Below are positions 1 to 6,615 of a DNA stretch of 6,918 bases, piece after piece. Origin of the DNA: an uncultured Clostridia bacterium (lineage in GTDB: Bacteria; Bacillota; Clostridia; Oscillospirales; Ruminococcaceae); NCBI GenBank assembly GCA_947631585.1, contig CANRLY010000101.1, positions 1 to 6,918 on the forward strand, in the 5' to 3' direction. The notes beneath the pieces were generated by a model. The model had not been told where the DNA came from, searched no databases, and saw only the letters and a program-made list of their open reading frames with translations. Within the stretch, counting starts at the first letter, position 1; each line of letters opens with the position of its first letter. Position numbers and translations under genes: made by a program.

Positions 1-128
1 ACCAGCGACGAGACAGTCCCCACAAACACCCTTATATAATCCTTTTTATACTTTGACCGCTTTATCTCTTTTTCCAGTTGGGCGGCAGTCGGGAGAGCGT
101 CTATCCCCTCCGAAGTGAAATTATCCAT
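1..128 (-). CDS. lepB: Signal peptidase I, N-terminal fragment (cut by window edge)
   Basis: Only the first 42 codons are present; the gene runs off the left edge. The ATG is at 128..126, with GGAG at 141..138, nine bases upstream. The visible peptide has an acidic, polar start (MDNFTSEGID), then a basic amphipathic stretch at residues 18-35 (LEKEIKRSKYKKDYIRV), then the beginning of a more hydrophobic stretch (VFVGTVSSLV). This resembles the cytoplasmic lead-in of clostridial type I signal peptidases, where a K/R-Y-K-rich segment precedes the single N-terminal membrane anchor. Such enzymes are membrane-bound Ser/Lys proteases that remove signal peptides from exported proteins. The catalytic Ser and Lys lie outside the window, so the call rests on the N-terminal pattern and on the upstream small coiled-coil gene, a partner often seen with these peptidases. 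Another membrane protein with a basic N-terminus is possible. Confidence 0.62.
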   Translation of the reverse strand, partial: MDNFTSEGIDALPTAAQLEKEIKRSKYKKDYIRVFVGTVSSL

Positions 129-143
129 TTTTCGCCGCTCCGA

Positions 144-371
144 TCATTTTTTACGTTTACTCTCGGCAATACCGCACAGCTTATCGGTCTTTACCGAAAT
201 ATCCCTCACAACGCTGAGTATCTCCCCCACGTTGTCGTCCAGCGGTCTTGAAATAAGCTCGCTGCGGAGCTGTTCGTTCTCCTGCCGCAGAGAATCCATT
301 TCCTTGCGCATGAAGTACAATATTTCCAGCAGTTCGCTTCTTTTAAGTTTTCTAAGCTCCTTATCAGTCAT
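144..371 (-). CDS. Small leucine-zipper-like protein of unknown function (75 aa)
   Basis: I do not know its function. The protein is 75 residues, strongly charged, with no signal peptide or membrane segment, so it is probably cytoplasmic. It opens with MTDKELRKLKRSELLEIL, matching a [K/S]-R-[A/S]-E-L-L-E pattern seen in small clostridial proteins next to signal peptidase genes. Residues 14-39 form an unbroken heptad pattern: L14, M21, L28 and L35 in one position and L18, M25, N32 and L39 in the other, with Asn32 in the core as in GCN4-type parallel dimers. The C-terminal half (44-75) ends in a basic KRKK tail. I chose the ATG at 371..369 because GGAG at 382..379 is seven bases upstream and the transcription start predicted from the promoter is near 405. 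An in-frame ATG at 464 lies upstream of that promoter and has no ribosome binding site. The gene sits 15 bases ahead of lepB and is probably co-transcribed with it. Confidence 0.75.
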   Translation of the reverse strand: MTDKELRKLKRSELLEILYFMRKEMDSLRQENEQLRSELISRPLDDNVGEILSVVRDISVKTDKLCGIAESKRKK

Positions 372-378
372 GAGAGCG

Positions 379-382
379 CTCC
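379..382 (-). promoter_or_regulatory. Ribosome binding site that fixes the start of the 75-aa gene
   Basis: GGAG on the minus strand lies seven bases before the ATG at 371. It decides in favour of the short 75-residue reading over a 106-residue one starting at 464, which has no such site and would begin upstream of the promoter. Confidence 0.75.
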
Positions 383-411
383 GTTCCACTTCCAGAAATA
401 TTCTTGTGTTA

Positions 412-440
412 ATTATATCACAAACGTTCAAACGGGTCAA
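412..440 (-). promoter_or_regulatory. Extended -10 sigma-A promoter for the 75-aa gene and lepB
   Basis: On the minus strand TTGACC (440..435) and a perfect TATAAT (417..412) are separated by exactly 17 bases. TG at 420..419, one base before the -10, makes an extended -10. This is one mismatch from the consensus housekeeping promoter (TTGACA). Transcription should start near 405, giving a leader of about 34 bases before the ATG at 371. The spacer carries a short direct repeat, CAAACG when read on the plus strand (421-426 and 429-434). The promoter is seen directly; its strength is inferred. Confidence 0.9.
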
Positions 441-455
441 TGTTCCACGAATATT

Positions 456-505
456 TTTGTGCATAATTCACAAATCAATTTGTCTGTTTACACAAAACAA
501 ACAAA
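456..505 (-). repeat. Cluster of overlapping inverted repeats upstream of the promoter
   Basis: Three overlapping dyads built on TTTGT/ACAAA occur here. The first pairs 505..495 (TTTGTTTGTTT) with 489..479 (AAACAGACAAA), 11 pairs with one G-T and a five-base loop. The second is ACAAAT/ATTTGT at 483..470 with a two-base centre. The third is TTTGTG/CACAAA at 474..456 with a seven-base centre. They start 22 bases after the rdgB stop and end 15 bases before the -35 box. Possible roles are operator sites for the downstream promoter or a weak 3' end for the rdgB transcript. The first hairpin is AT-rich and no U-run follows it, so it is a poor intrinsic terminator. Some symmetry is expected by chance in such AT-rich DNA. 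Confidence 0.4.
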
Positions 506-527
506 ATATGTAATTCTTGTAGTTCAG

Positions 528-1109
528 TTACTCACTGAGCTGCAAGACCAGTTTTTCCAGGGCTTTAGCCCTATGGCTCACGCTGTTTTTGAAGTTTTCG
601 TCATGCTGGGCAAAAGTTTTCCCTTGGCAGACAAACACCGGGTCGTAGCCAAATCCATTATTTCCCAGGGGGATCCTTCCGATAGTTCCGTCACATTCCC
701 CTCTGACGGTGAAACTTTTTCCCTCCGGCGACACAAATGCGATAACGCAGACGAATCTGGCGTTTCTTTTATCGTCGGGGACGTCTTTCATATTTTCCAG
801 CAGCAGTTTAGTCCTGCCCTTGTCGTCAAGGTCTGCTCCGCCGTATCTTGCGGAATATATCCCCGGTGCGCCGTTAAGGGCTTCCACTTCAAGACCGCTG
901 TCGTCTGCTATAACTGCGCAGTCGGGCAGAAGTTCAGCAGCGGCGGAAGCTTTCAGCTGTGCGTTTTCCTCAAACGTCTTTCCGGTCTCCTCCACGTCCA
1001 GCGTTATTCCGGCTTCTTTCAGGGAAACCACCTCATATCCCAGAGGTGAGAGCATTTCCTTATATTCCCTGACCTTGCCTTTATTATTGCTTGCTATCAC
1101 AAGACGCAT
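528..1109 (-). CDS. rdgB: XTP/dITP diphosphatase, non-canonical purine NTP pyrophosphatase (RdgB/HAM1)
   Basis: Hydrolyses dITP, dXTP, ITP and XTP to the monophosphate and pyrophosphate, keeping deaminated purines out of DNA and RNA; cytoplasmic and Mg-dependent. At 193 residues it has the usual family length. All family motifs are visible: SNNKGKVREY at 7-16 (phosphate binding), TFEENAQLKA at 45-54 with Lys53, IADDSGLEVEAL at 67-78 with the catalytic Asp69, GAPGIYSARYGG at 80-91, GNNGFGYDPVF at 149-159 (base recognition) and SHRAKAL at 178-184. The short stretch before the last motif (QGKTFAQHDENFKNSV) differs from the common AEL-x-EEKN form but keeps Lys174 and Asn175. The ATG at 1109 has GAGGG at 1121..1117, seven bases upstream. 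It follows ftsY by 18 bases and is probably the last gene of the operon, since a 156-base gap with a new promoter comes next. Confidence 0.96.
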   Translation of the reverse strand: MRLVIASNNKGKVREYKEMLSPLGYEVVSLKEAGITLDVEETGKTFEENAQLKASAAAELLPDCAVIADDSGLEVEALNGAPGIYSARYGGADLDDKGRTKLLLENMKDVPDDKRNARFVCVIAFVSPEGKSFTVRGECDGTIGRIPLGNNGFGYDPVFVCQGKTFAQHDENFKNSVSHRAKALEKLVLQLSE

Positions 1110-1127
1110 TTTATCACCCTCGTTAAG

Positions 1128-2033
1128 CTATTCAAACAAAGCGTTTACAAAATCCCTGGCAGAAAACGGCTGTATATCGTCTATCTGTTCGCCCATGGTC
1201 ACTATCTTCACAGGTATTTTCAGGTCGTCGGTTATAGAAATGATTATACCGCCCTTGGCAGTGCCGTCCAGCTTAGTGAGGATAATGCCGGTTATATCGG
1301 CGACCTCGTTAAACTGTTTTGCCTGATTGACTGCGTTCTGACCGATGGTAGAATCCAGAGCCAGCAGCACTTCCAGAGAGCAGCCCTCCGCCTGCTGGTG
1401 GACGATACGGGAGATCTTTTTCAGTTCCTCCATAAGATTTTTCTTATTGTGGAGCCTTCCTGCCGTATCGCATATCACCACGTCCACTCCTCGTGACTTT
1501 GCCGCCTGGAGCGCATCGAACACCACTGCCGCCGGGTCTGAGCCTTCCCTGTGCTTGACTATATCCACTCCCGCTCTGTCTGTCCAGACCTGGAGCTGGT
1601 CTATCGCCGCCGCCCTGAAAGTATCCGCAGCTGCCACAAGCACTTTCTTTCCCTGCTGTCTCAGCTGGTTGGAAAGTTTTCCTATCGCAGTGGTCTTGCC
1701 CACGCCGTTCACGCCGATGACCATTATCACCGACGGCGTTGTGGAAATATCCAGCGGCACGTCCTCTCCCAGCATTTCGGTTATGATATCTTTGAGCAGG
1801 TCCTTTATCTCGTTAGGGTCTTTGACCCCCTCTTTCTTCACACGTTCCCGGAGCATATCGCAGATCTTCATAGAAGTATTTACCCCTATATCCGAAGTTA
1901 TCAGCGTGTCCTCCAGTTCCTCAAAAAGATCCTCGTCTATTTTGGTGAATGAATTGAGCAGACGTTCTATTCTTCCTATCATGGAATCTTTTGTCTTTTT
2001 CAACCCGTTCTTGATTTTTTCAAACAGTCCCAC
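1128..2033 (-). CDS. ftsY: Signal recognition particle receptor FtsY (SRP GTPase)
   Basis: Membrane-associated GTPase that pairs with the Ffh-4.5S RNA particle to deliver ribosomes making membrane or secreted proteins to the translocon. The 301-residue protein is the short Gram-positive form: no long acidic A domain, but an N-terminal amphipathic basic helix (MGLFEKIKNGLKKTKDS) suited to lipid contact. An N domain covers about 20-95. The G domain has G1 GVNGVGKT at 107-114, DTFRAAAIDQL at 137-147, DTAGR at 189-193, TKLD at 253-256 and GTAKGG at 257-262. The C-terminal region reads VKIVTMGEQIDDIQPF, where the family usually has a form like IKFIGVGE-x-x-DDL-x-PF, a mild divergence that should not abolish activity. 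The start is GTG at 2033..2031, chosen because a full GGAGG lies seven bases upstream and the following residues match the family N-terminus. Confidence 0.97.
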   Translation of the reverse strand: MGLFEKIKNGLKKTKDSMIGRIERLLNSFTKIDEDLFEELEDTLITSDIGVNTSMKICDMLRERVKKEGVKDPNEIKDLLKDIITEMLGEDVPLDISTTPSVIMVIGVNGVGKTTAIGKLSNQLRQQGKKVLVAAADTFRAAAIDQLQVWTDRAGVDIVKHREGSDPAAVVFDALQAAKSRGVDVVICDTAGRLHNKKNLMEELKKISRIVHQQAEGCSLEVLLALDSTIGQNAVNQAKQFNEVADITGIILTKLDGTAKGGIIISITDDLKIPVKIVTMGEQIDDIQPFSARDFVNALFE

Positions 2034-2038
2034 AGGGA

Positions 2039-2048
2039 CACCTCCTTA
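2039..2048 (-). promoter_or_regulatory. Strong ribosome binding site for ftsY overlapping the smc stop codon
   Basis: The minus strand reads TAAGGAGGTG from 2048 to 2039, so the TAA stop of smc runs directly into a full anti-Shine-Dalgarno match. GGAGG ends seven bases before the GTG at 2033. This supports the GTG start and suggests that translation of ftsY follows that of smc. Confidence 0.85.
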
Positions 2049-5000
2049 ATTCTGATCCCCATCGAGATCCAGGTCGTCGCCAACGTTCATTTTCAGCAGC
2101 TTTGAAACGCCTTTTTCCTGCATTGTCACGCCGTAAAGCACATCGGCTTCTTCCATTGTTCCACGTCTATGGGTGATAAGTATGAACTGGGTCGTTCCGG
2201 TAAAGTTTCTCAGGTACTGGGCATACTTGGTAACGTTCACGTCATCTAGCGCAGCTTCGATCTCGTCCAGCAGGCAGAAAGGCGACGGGTGTACTTTAAG
2301 TATGGCAAAATAGATACAGATCGCCACAAACGCCTGTTCTCCGCCGGAAAGCAGCGACAGGTTCTTAATCACCTTGCCGGGAGGAGCGACCATTATATCT
2401 ATCCCGCACTCCAGAACGTTTTCCGGGTCGGTGAATGAAAGTTCCGCTTTGCCTCCGCCGAACAGTTCGGAAAATATCTTCTTGAAATTCTCATTTATCT
2501 TTGCGAAGCTGTCGGTAAAAATAGTTTTCATATTGTCGGTAAGCTCGCTTATCATGCGTTCCAGTTCGCTCTTAGAGCGGAGCACGTCGTCCATCTGGGC
2601 GGACATGAACTGATATCTTTCCGACACCTCACGGTATTCTTCCACCGCTGAAAGGTTCACAGTGCCAAGGTTCCTTATCCTGCCTTTAAGCTCGTTGAGC
2701 TTTTTGTTTGCAGCGTTCATATCCTCAATCGGCTCGGCTGACCCGACGGCATCGCTTCTTGACATTTCGTACTGTTCCCACAGCTCGGCGATTATCTTGT
2801 CAAAATCCCCCTGCAGCACAGTTTTTCTGTCGGTATAACGGGTGATATCCTTTGAGACCGACTCTTTCTCATCGTTTTTTATCTTCTGCTGCTGGCGGAA
2901 TTTGGCAGCCTGCGCATCGAACATATTATACTCGTTCTGCTGCATTGTTATCTGCTGTTCGTAGCCTGAGATGACTCCGCCTGAGCCGTCTATGCGGCTG
3001 CGTATCTCGGCGATCTCTTTCTGCTTGTCGGCAATTGCCTGCCGGCAGGATTTTATCTTTTCATTCAGTTCCTGTCTGCTGCCGACCGAATCCTCTATCT
3101 CGCTTTTCAGAGTTTCCACATTTCTCCGGCAGGACTGCTCGTCCTTGCGCAGTTCGGTCTCTCTTATCCTCAGCCCCGAAAGCTCAGAGGACAGTTTTTC
3201 CCTGTCTGCTCCGGCGTTCTCGATAAGGCTCTTAGAGGAGCGTATGGCTTCTTCCGACATGGCTATCTTGTTTTCCAGTTCGGAAAGCTCTTTCACCGAA
3301 TCATTTATCTCTGCGTTTGCCTGAATGAGCCGCTGTCTGAGTTCTTCGGTCTCCTTATCTATCTCTTCCAGTCTGCCCCTGTAGCTGTCTGCCAGTTCGC
3401 AAAGGCGTTTCTTCTCCCCCTCGAAGCGTATCTTATCGCCGCTCAGGGTATTGATAAGTTCCTTTTCGCCCTCCATATCGAAGGTCAGCTTCTGCACTTC
3501 CTGATCCAGGACTGTACGTTTCTTTTTCAGTTCTTCATGGACTTCCGCCAGCTGTTTTATCTCATCAGCCAGTTCTTCTATCTCATGCTTTCTGGTAAGT
3601 ATCCCTGCGGAGCGTGACGAGCTTCCTCCGGTATAAGAGCCGCCCACGTTCACCACCTGACCGTCAAGGGTGACTATCCTGAATCGGTAGCCGTACTTTC
3701 TTGCAATGACGGAAGCAAGGTCGATATTTTCAGTAACGGCGACCCTGCCCAGCAGCTGGTCGATAATGCCGGTGAATTTTCCATCGAACTTTACCAGGTC
3801 GCAGGCAAGCGCCACAAAGCCCTCCTCGTTTTCAAGGCTGCGCTCTGCAAGTCTTTTGCCTTTGACGGAAGTAAGCGGCAGGAACGTCGCCCTGCCTGCT
3901 CCGCTCTCTTTCAGCAGACCTATCCCTCTCTTGGCGGTCTCCTCGTTTTCAACGACTATATTTTGCAGCGCAGCTCCAAGAGCGGTCTCCACCGCAAGAG
4001 AATACTCAGTTCCCACTGAGATTATCTGCGCCACTGAGCCGTACACTCCGCTGAGTCTCCCCTGTCTGGAAGCTTTAATGACCGTTCTCACGCTATGGCT
4101 GAAGCCCTCCATGGAATTTTCCAGATCGGTAAGTATCCTTTCACGCTGTCTGAGTTCGCTCATTTTCAGTTCGTTTTCGGAAAACTTTTTCTGTGCATCT
4201 TCAAGAGCCGCCGAACGTTTCTGGTGGAGCAGCCTATATCCGCTCAGTTTATTGTTATGGTCTGCGATATCGTCGTCCAGACCCTCCATCGCCGAAGCGA
4301 TCTCCCTGCTTTCGCTGAGAGCTTTTTCCAGAGAGCTTCCGACCGTCTGTTTTTCCTCGAACAGCGAATTAACAGCGTCCTCGGTTTCCGCAATATTGTT
4401 CTTTGCATTTTCCCGACGGTAGTTCAGTTCCGACTTTCTTATATAAAACCCATTCAGTTCTGCGTTGGAATCGTTTATATCCTTTCCGAACTTATCCGTC
4501 TGCCTGGATATATCCAGCAGCTGTTCCTCAGCCGCCTTTATCTGAGCTGCGACCTGTTCCGCCTGAGCCGCCAGACCGTCCGCCTCTGCCAGTTTGGAAT
4601 CTATGAGCTTTTCGGTATCCGCCTCGGACTTTCCTGCCTGTTCAAGTGCGGAAGCAGTTTCCTCCACAGTTTCGGTGATATGCTTTATATCGTTTTCCAA
4701 AACGGCGATATTTGCCGCCGATGAGCTGTTTTCCAGTTCGGCTGCGTGGATCTTTTCCCTTAGCTCCTCAATATTTTCAGACGCCTTGGCACGGCTGGCA
4801 AAGCAGCGTTCTATCTGTTCCTCCAGCTCGTCCAGTTCACGGGAGAGGTTTTCATACTCGGTATTTGCCACCAGCAGTCTGTCCTCGGCGGAAGTTATGC
4901 TCTCGGTGAGCGAATCCAGCTGTTTTACCCAGACAGATATCTCCAGTCTGCGTTTTTCCTCGTCCAGTTCGATAAACTTCTTTGCCTTTTCAGACTGCGC

Positions 5001-5618
5001 TTTGAGCGGACCTATCCGTGAGCTGAGTTCTCCGATTATATCCCCCAGCCTGAGAATATTGTCGTCCGCTGCGGCAAGTTTTCTTTCCGCCTCTTCTTTT
5101 TTATATCGAAACTTAGATATTCCTGCCGCTTCCTCGAAAATTTCCCTTCTGTCGGCAGACTTGTTTGAAACTATATCCGCTATTTTTCCCTGACCGATGA
5201 TAGAATACCCGTCCCGTCCCAGACCGGTATCCATGAACAGTTCCAGCACGTCTTTCAGCCTGACGCCTGCGCCGTTTATCATATACTCGCTGTCGCCGTT
5301 GCGGTAGAGCTTTCTTGAGACCGACACAGTATCGCTGTCCACGTCCAGAGTTCTGTCGCAGTTGTCGATATTAAGGGTAGCCTGAGCAAATCCCACCGCC
5401 TTGCGCTTTTCAGTGCCGGAAAAGATAACGTCCTCCATCTTTCCGCCCCTGAGCGACTTTGACGACTGTTCTCCCAGCACCCATCTCATGGCATCGCCAA
5501 TATTGCTTTTTCCGCTGCCGTTAGGACCTACCACCGCAGTAAGCCCCTTATCAAATTCCAGTTTATACTTATCAGGAAACGACTTGAAACCTTGCAGTTC
5601 CAACGATCTTAAATACAT
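2046..5618 (-). CDS. smc: Chromosome segregation/condensation ATPase SMC
   Basis: Core subunit of the bacterial condensin complex, a homodimer that works with ScpA and ScpB to organise and separate sister chromosomes; scpA and scpB are not in this window. At 1190 residues it is full length (Bacillus SMC is about 1186). Visible parts: Walker A GPNGSGKS at 31-38; LRGGKMEDVIFSGT from 56 with Arg57; Q-loop YSIIGQG at 138-144; first coiled coil about 165-505; hinge from about 524 to 668 with the glycine pairs 659-660 and 664-665 that help dimerisation; second coiled coil about 675-1030; ABC signature LSGGEQ at 1090-1095; Walker B CLLDE with Asp1118 and Glu1119; then a D-loop and the HRRGTMEEADVLYGVTMQE segment. 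The tail is acidic (VGDDLDLDGDQN). The ATG at 5618 follows the radical SAM stop by four bases; its likely site GGCGGTGA (5630..5623) overlaps that stop, implying coupled translation. Confidence 0.98.
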   Translation of the reverse strand: MYLRSLELQGFKSFPDKYKLEFDKGLTAVVGPNGSGKSNIGDAMRWVLGEQSSKSLRGGKMEDVIFSGTEKRKAVGFAQATLNIDNCDRTLDVDSDTVSVSRKLYRNGDSEYMINGAGVRLKDVLELFMDTGLGRDGYSIIGQGKIADIVSNKSADRREIFEEAAGISKFRYKKEEAERKLAAADDNILRLGDIIGELSSRIGPLKAQSEKAKKFIELDEEKRRLEISVWVKQLDSLTESITSAEDRLLVANTEYENLSRELDELEEQIERCFASRAKASENIEELREKIHAAELENSSSAANIAVLENDIKHITETVEETASALEQAGKSEADTEKLIDSKLAEADGLAAQAEQVAAQIKAAEEQLLDISRQTDKFGKDINDSNAELNGFYIRKSELNYRRENAKNNIAETEDAVNSLFEEKQTVGSSLEKALSESREIASAMEGLDDDIADHNNKLSGYRLLHQKRSAALEDAQKKFSENELKMSELRQRERILTDLENSMEGFSHSVRTVIKASRQGRLSGVYGSVAQIISVGTEYSLAVETALGAALQNIVVENEETAKRGIGLLKESGAGRATFLPLTSVKGKRLAERSLENEEGFVALACDLVKFDGKFTGIIDQLLGRVAVTENIDLASVIARKYGYRFRIVTLDGQVVNVGGSYTGGSSSRSAGILTRKHEIEELADEIKQLAEVHEELKKKRTVLDQEVQKLTFDMEGEKELINTLSGDKIRFEGEKKRLCELADSYRGRLEEIDKETEELRQRLIQANAEINDSVKELSELENKIAMSEEAIRSSKSLIENAGADREKLSSELSGLRIRETELRKDEQSCRRNVETLKSEIEDSVGSRQELNEKIKSCRQAIADKQKEIAEIRSRIDGSGGVISGYEQQITMQQNEYNMFDAQAAKFRQQQKIKNDEKESVSKDITRYTDRKTVLQGDFDKIIAELWEQYEMSRSDAVGSAEPIEDMNAANKKLNELKGRIRNLGTVNLSAVEEYREVSERYQFMSAQMDDVLRSKSELERMISELTDNMKTIFTDSFAKINENFKKIFSELFGGGKAELSFTDPENVLECGIDIMVAPPGKVIKNLSLLSGGEQAFVAICIYFAILKVHPSPFCLLDEIEAALDDVNVTKYAQYLRNFTGTTQFILITHRRGTMEEADVLYGVTMQEKGVSKLLKMNVGDDLDLDGDQN

Positions 5619-5622
5619 TTAT

Positions 5623-6615
5623 TCACCGCCGTTCAATAATTCTTACCTTTTCCGTCTGGGTCTTATCGCCAACGACCTCTACAGCGATACCCTTGCCGGC
5701 AAAGTAAGCGACATTGCACCTTTTTTGTCCCAGAGCCTTGCTGAGTTCCTTAGCCGGAACTGAAAACTTCCCATAAGAATAGCCGTCTTTCAGTGCCGCA
5801 TCGAATTTATTTCTGTACAGTCTGCCCTCGCAAAGCTCCCTGAAAGCCGGGTGGTAAAAGCCTCCCAGCATATCCTTTTCAACTGACTCCGACGCATGGA
5901 GGCCGCATTTTATCACCCTGACCCCCTGCTCCTGCGCCCGTTCTAGAAATCCGGCGCAAAGGCCGATCATAGAGTCCATATCCGCCGGTCTGTAGCTGCC
6001 ATTGAGAAACAGTTTCCCCAGGGCAGTACCTTTAAGTATGACAACAGGGTATATCCGCAGTGTATCAGGTCTGAGAGCCATTATCCTTTCAAAGGAAAAG
6101 CTGTCGTCCTCAAGGCTGCTCATATACAGTCCCGTCATCATCTGCAAGCCCAGCTCAAAGCCCTGTTCTCTCACCAGTTTTGCCGCACGCACCACGTCCT
6201 CAGCAGAGTGACCTCTGTTGTTTGCAGCAAGCACCTTATCGCTCATAGACTGCGCACCCAGTTCCACCGCAGTCACGCCGTAGTCTTTCAGCAGCGAAAG
6301 GACTTCACGGTCAACGCAGTCGGGTCTGGTAGACACCCTTATCCCGTGGAATCCGCCTTTTCCCACAAAATCCTTTGCAGCTTCCAGAAGTTCTGTCATA
6401 TAGTCACGTTTTATCGCCGTAAAGCTTCCGCCGAAAAACGCTATTTCTCCCGTCTCAGGTGACTTAGCATTTGCCAGAGCCTCAGAGCATATCCGTCTTA
6501 CCTGGTCAGCCCCGGGAGCTTGCTGTTCGCCGCTGATAGTCCGCTGGTCGCAGAAGCTGCACATATTCGGACAGCCTATATGCGGCACAAAGATGGAGAT
6601 ATTGCTATGTTTCAT
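5623..6615 (-). CDS. Radical SAM protein, Elp3-like but lacking the acetyltransferase domain
   Basis: A 330-residue cytoplasmic radical SAM enzyme, expected to bind a 4Fe-4S cluster and cleave S-adenosylmethionine. The cluster motif is Cys15-x3-Cys19-x2-Cys22 (CPNMCSFC). Other family features are FFGGSF at 60-65, in the place of the SAM-contacting GGE-type motif, STRPDCVD at 94-101, and VELGAQSM at 116-123, typical of the Elp3/HemN-like branch. Elp3 itself continues into a GNAT acetyltransferase domain and modifies wobble uridines of tRNA; this protein ends after the radical SAM fold and a short extension (about 250-330), so that activity cannot be assumed. Its substrate is unknown. The ATG at 6615 lies inside the end of rnc (11-base overlap), with GGAG at 6629..6626, ten bases upstream. 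The smc start is four bases after its stop. The position between rnc and smc may reflect operon convenience rather than shared function. Confidence 0.88.
   Translation of the reverse strand: MKHSNISIFVPHIGCPNMCSFCDQRTISGEQQAPGADQVRRICSEALANAKSPETGEIAFFGGSFTAIKRDYMTELLEAAKDFVGKGGFHGIRVSTRPDCVDREVLSLLKDYGVTAVELGAQSMSDKVLAANNRGHSAEDVVRAAKLVREQGFELGLQMMTGLYMSSLEDDSFSFERIMALRPDTLRIYPVVILKGTALGKLFLNGSYRPADMDSMIGLCAGFLERAQEQGVRVIKCGLHASESVEKDMLGGFYHPAFRELCEGRLYRNKFDAALKDGYSYGKFSVPAKELSKALGQKRCNVAYFAGKGIAVEVVGDKTQTEKVRIIERR

Noticed and set aside
121..128. TTATCCAT, similar to the start of a DnaA box
   Set aside because: A single, incomplete match that overlaps the lepB start codon, with no cluster of boxes or AT-rich unwinding region of an origin.
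372..464. N-terminal extension of the small zipper gene to an ATG at 464 (106 residues)
   Set aside because: That start has no ribosome binding site and lies upstream of the -35 box; the extension simply translates the promoter. The ATG at 371 has GGAG at correct spacing.
115..513. Plus-strand open frame of 132 codons covering the small gene and promoter region
   Set aside because: It is antisense to a gene with a strong promoter and ribosome binding site; its Ser-rich start mirrors the charged coiled coil on the other strand, and its end translates AT-rich intergenic DNA.
2157..2166. Possible parS half-site TGTTCCACGT within smc, with a nine-base version at 441-449
   Set aside because: Functional parS is a 16-base palindrome. 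The second half does not match at either place, and the smc copy is explained by codons of the conserved HRRGTMEE segment.
3706..4422. Long open frame on the plus strand (238 codons), one of several antisense to smc, ftsY and rdgB
   Set aside because: The translations are Ser/Leu/Phe-rich with no recognisable domain, as expected from the complement of coiled-coil and other conserved genes that occupy the minus strand. No ribosome binding sites or promoters support them.
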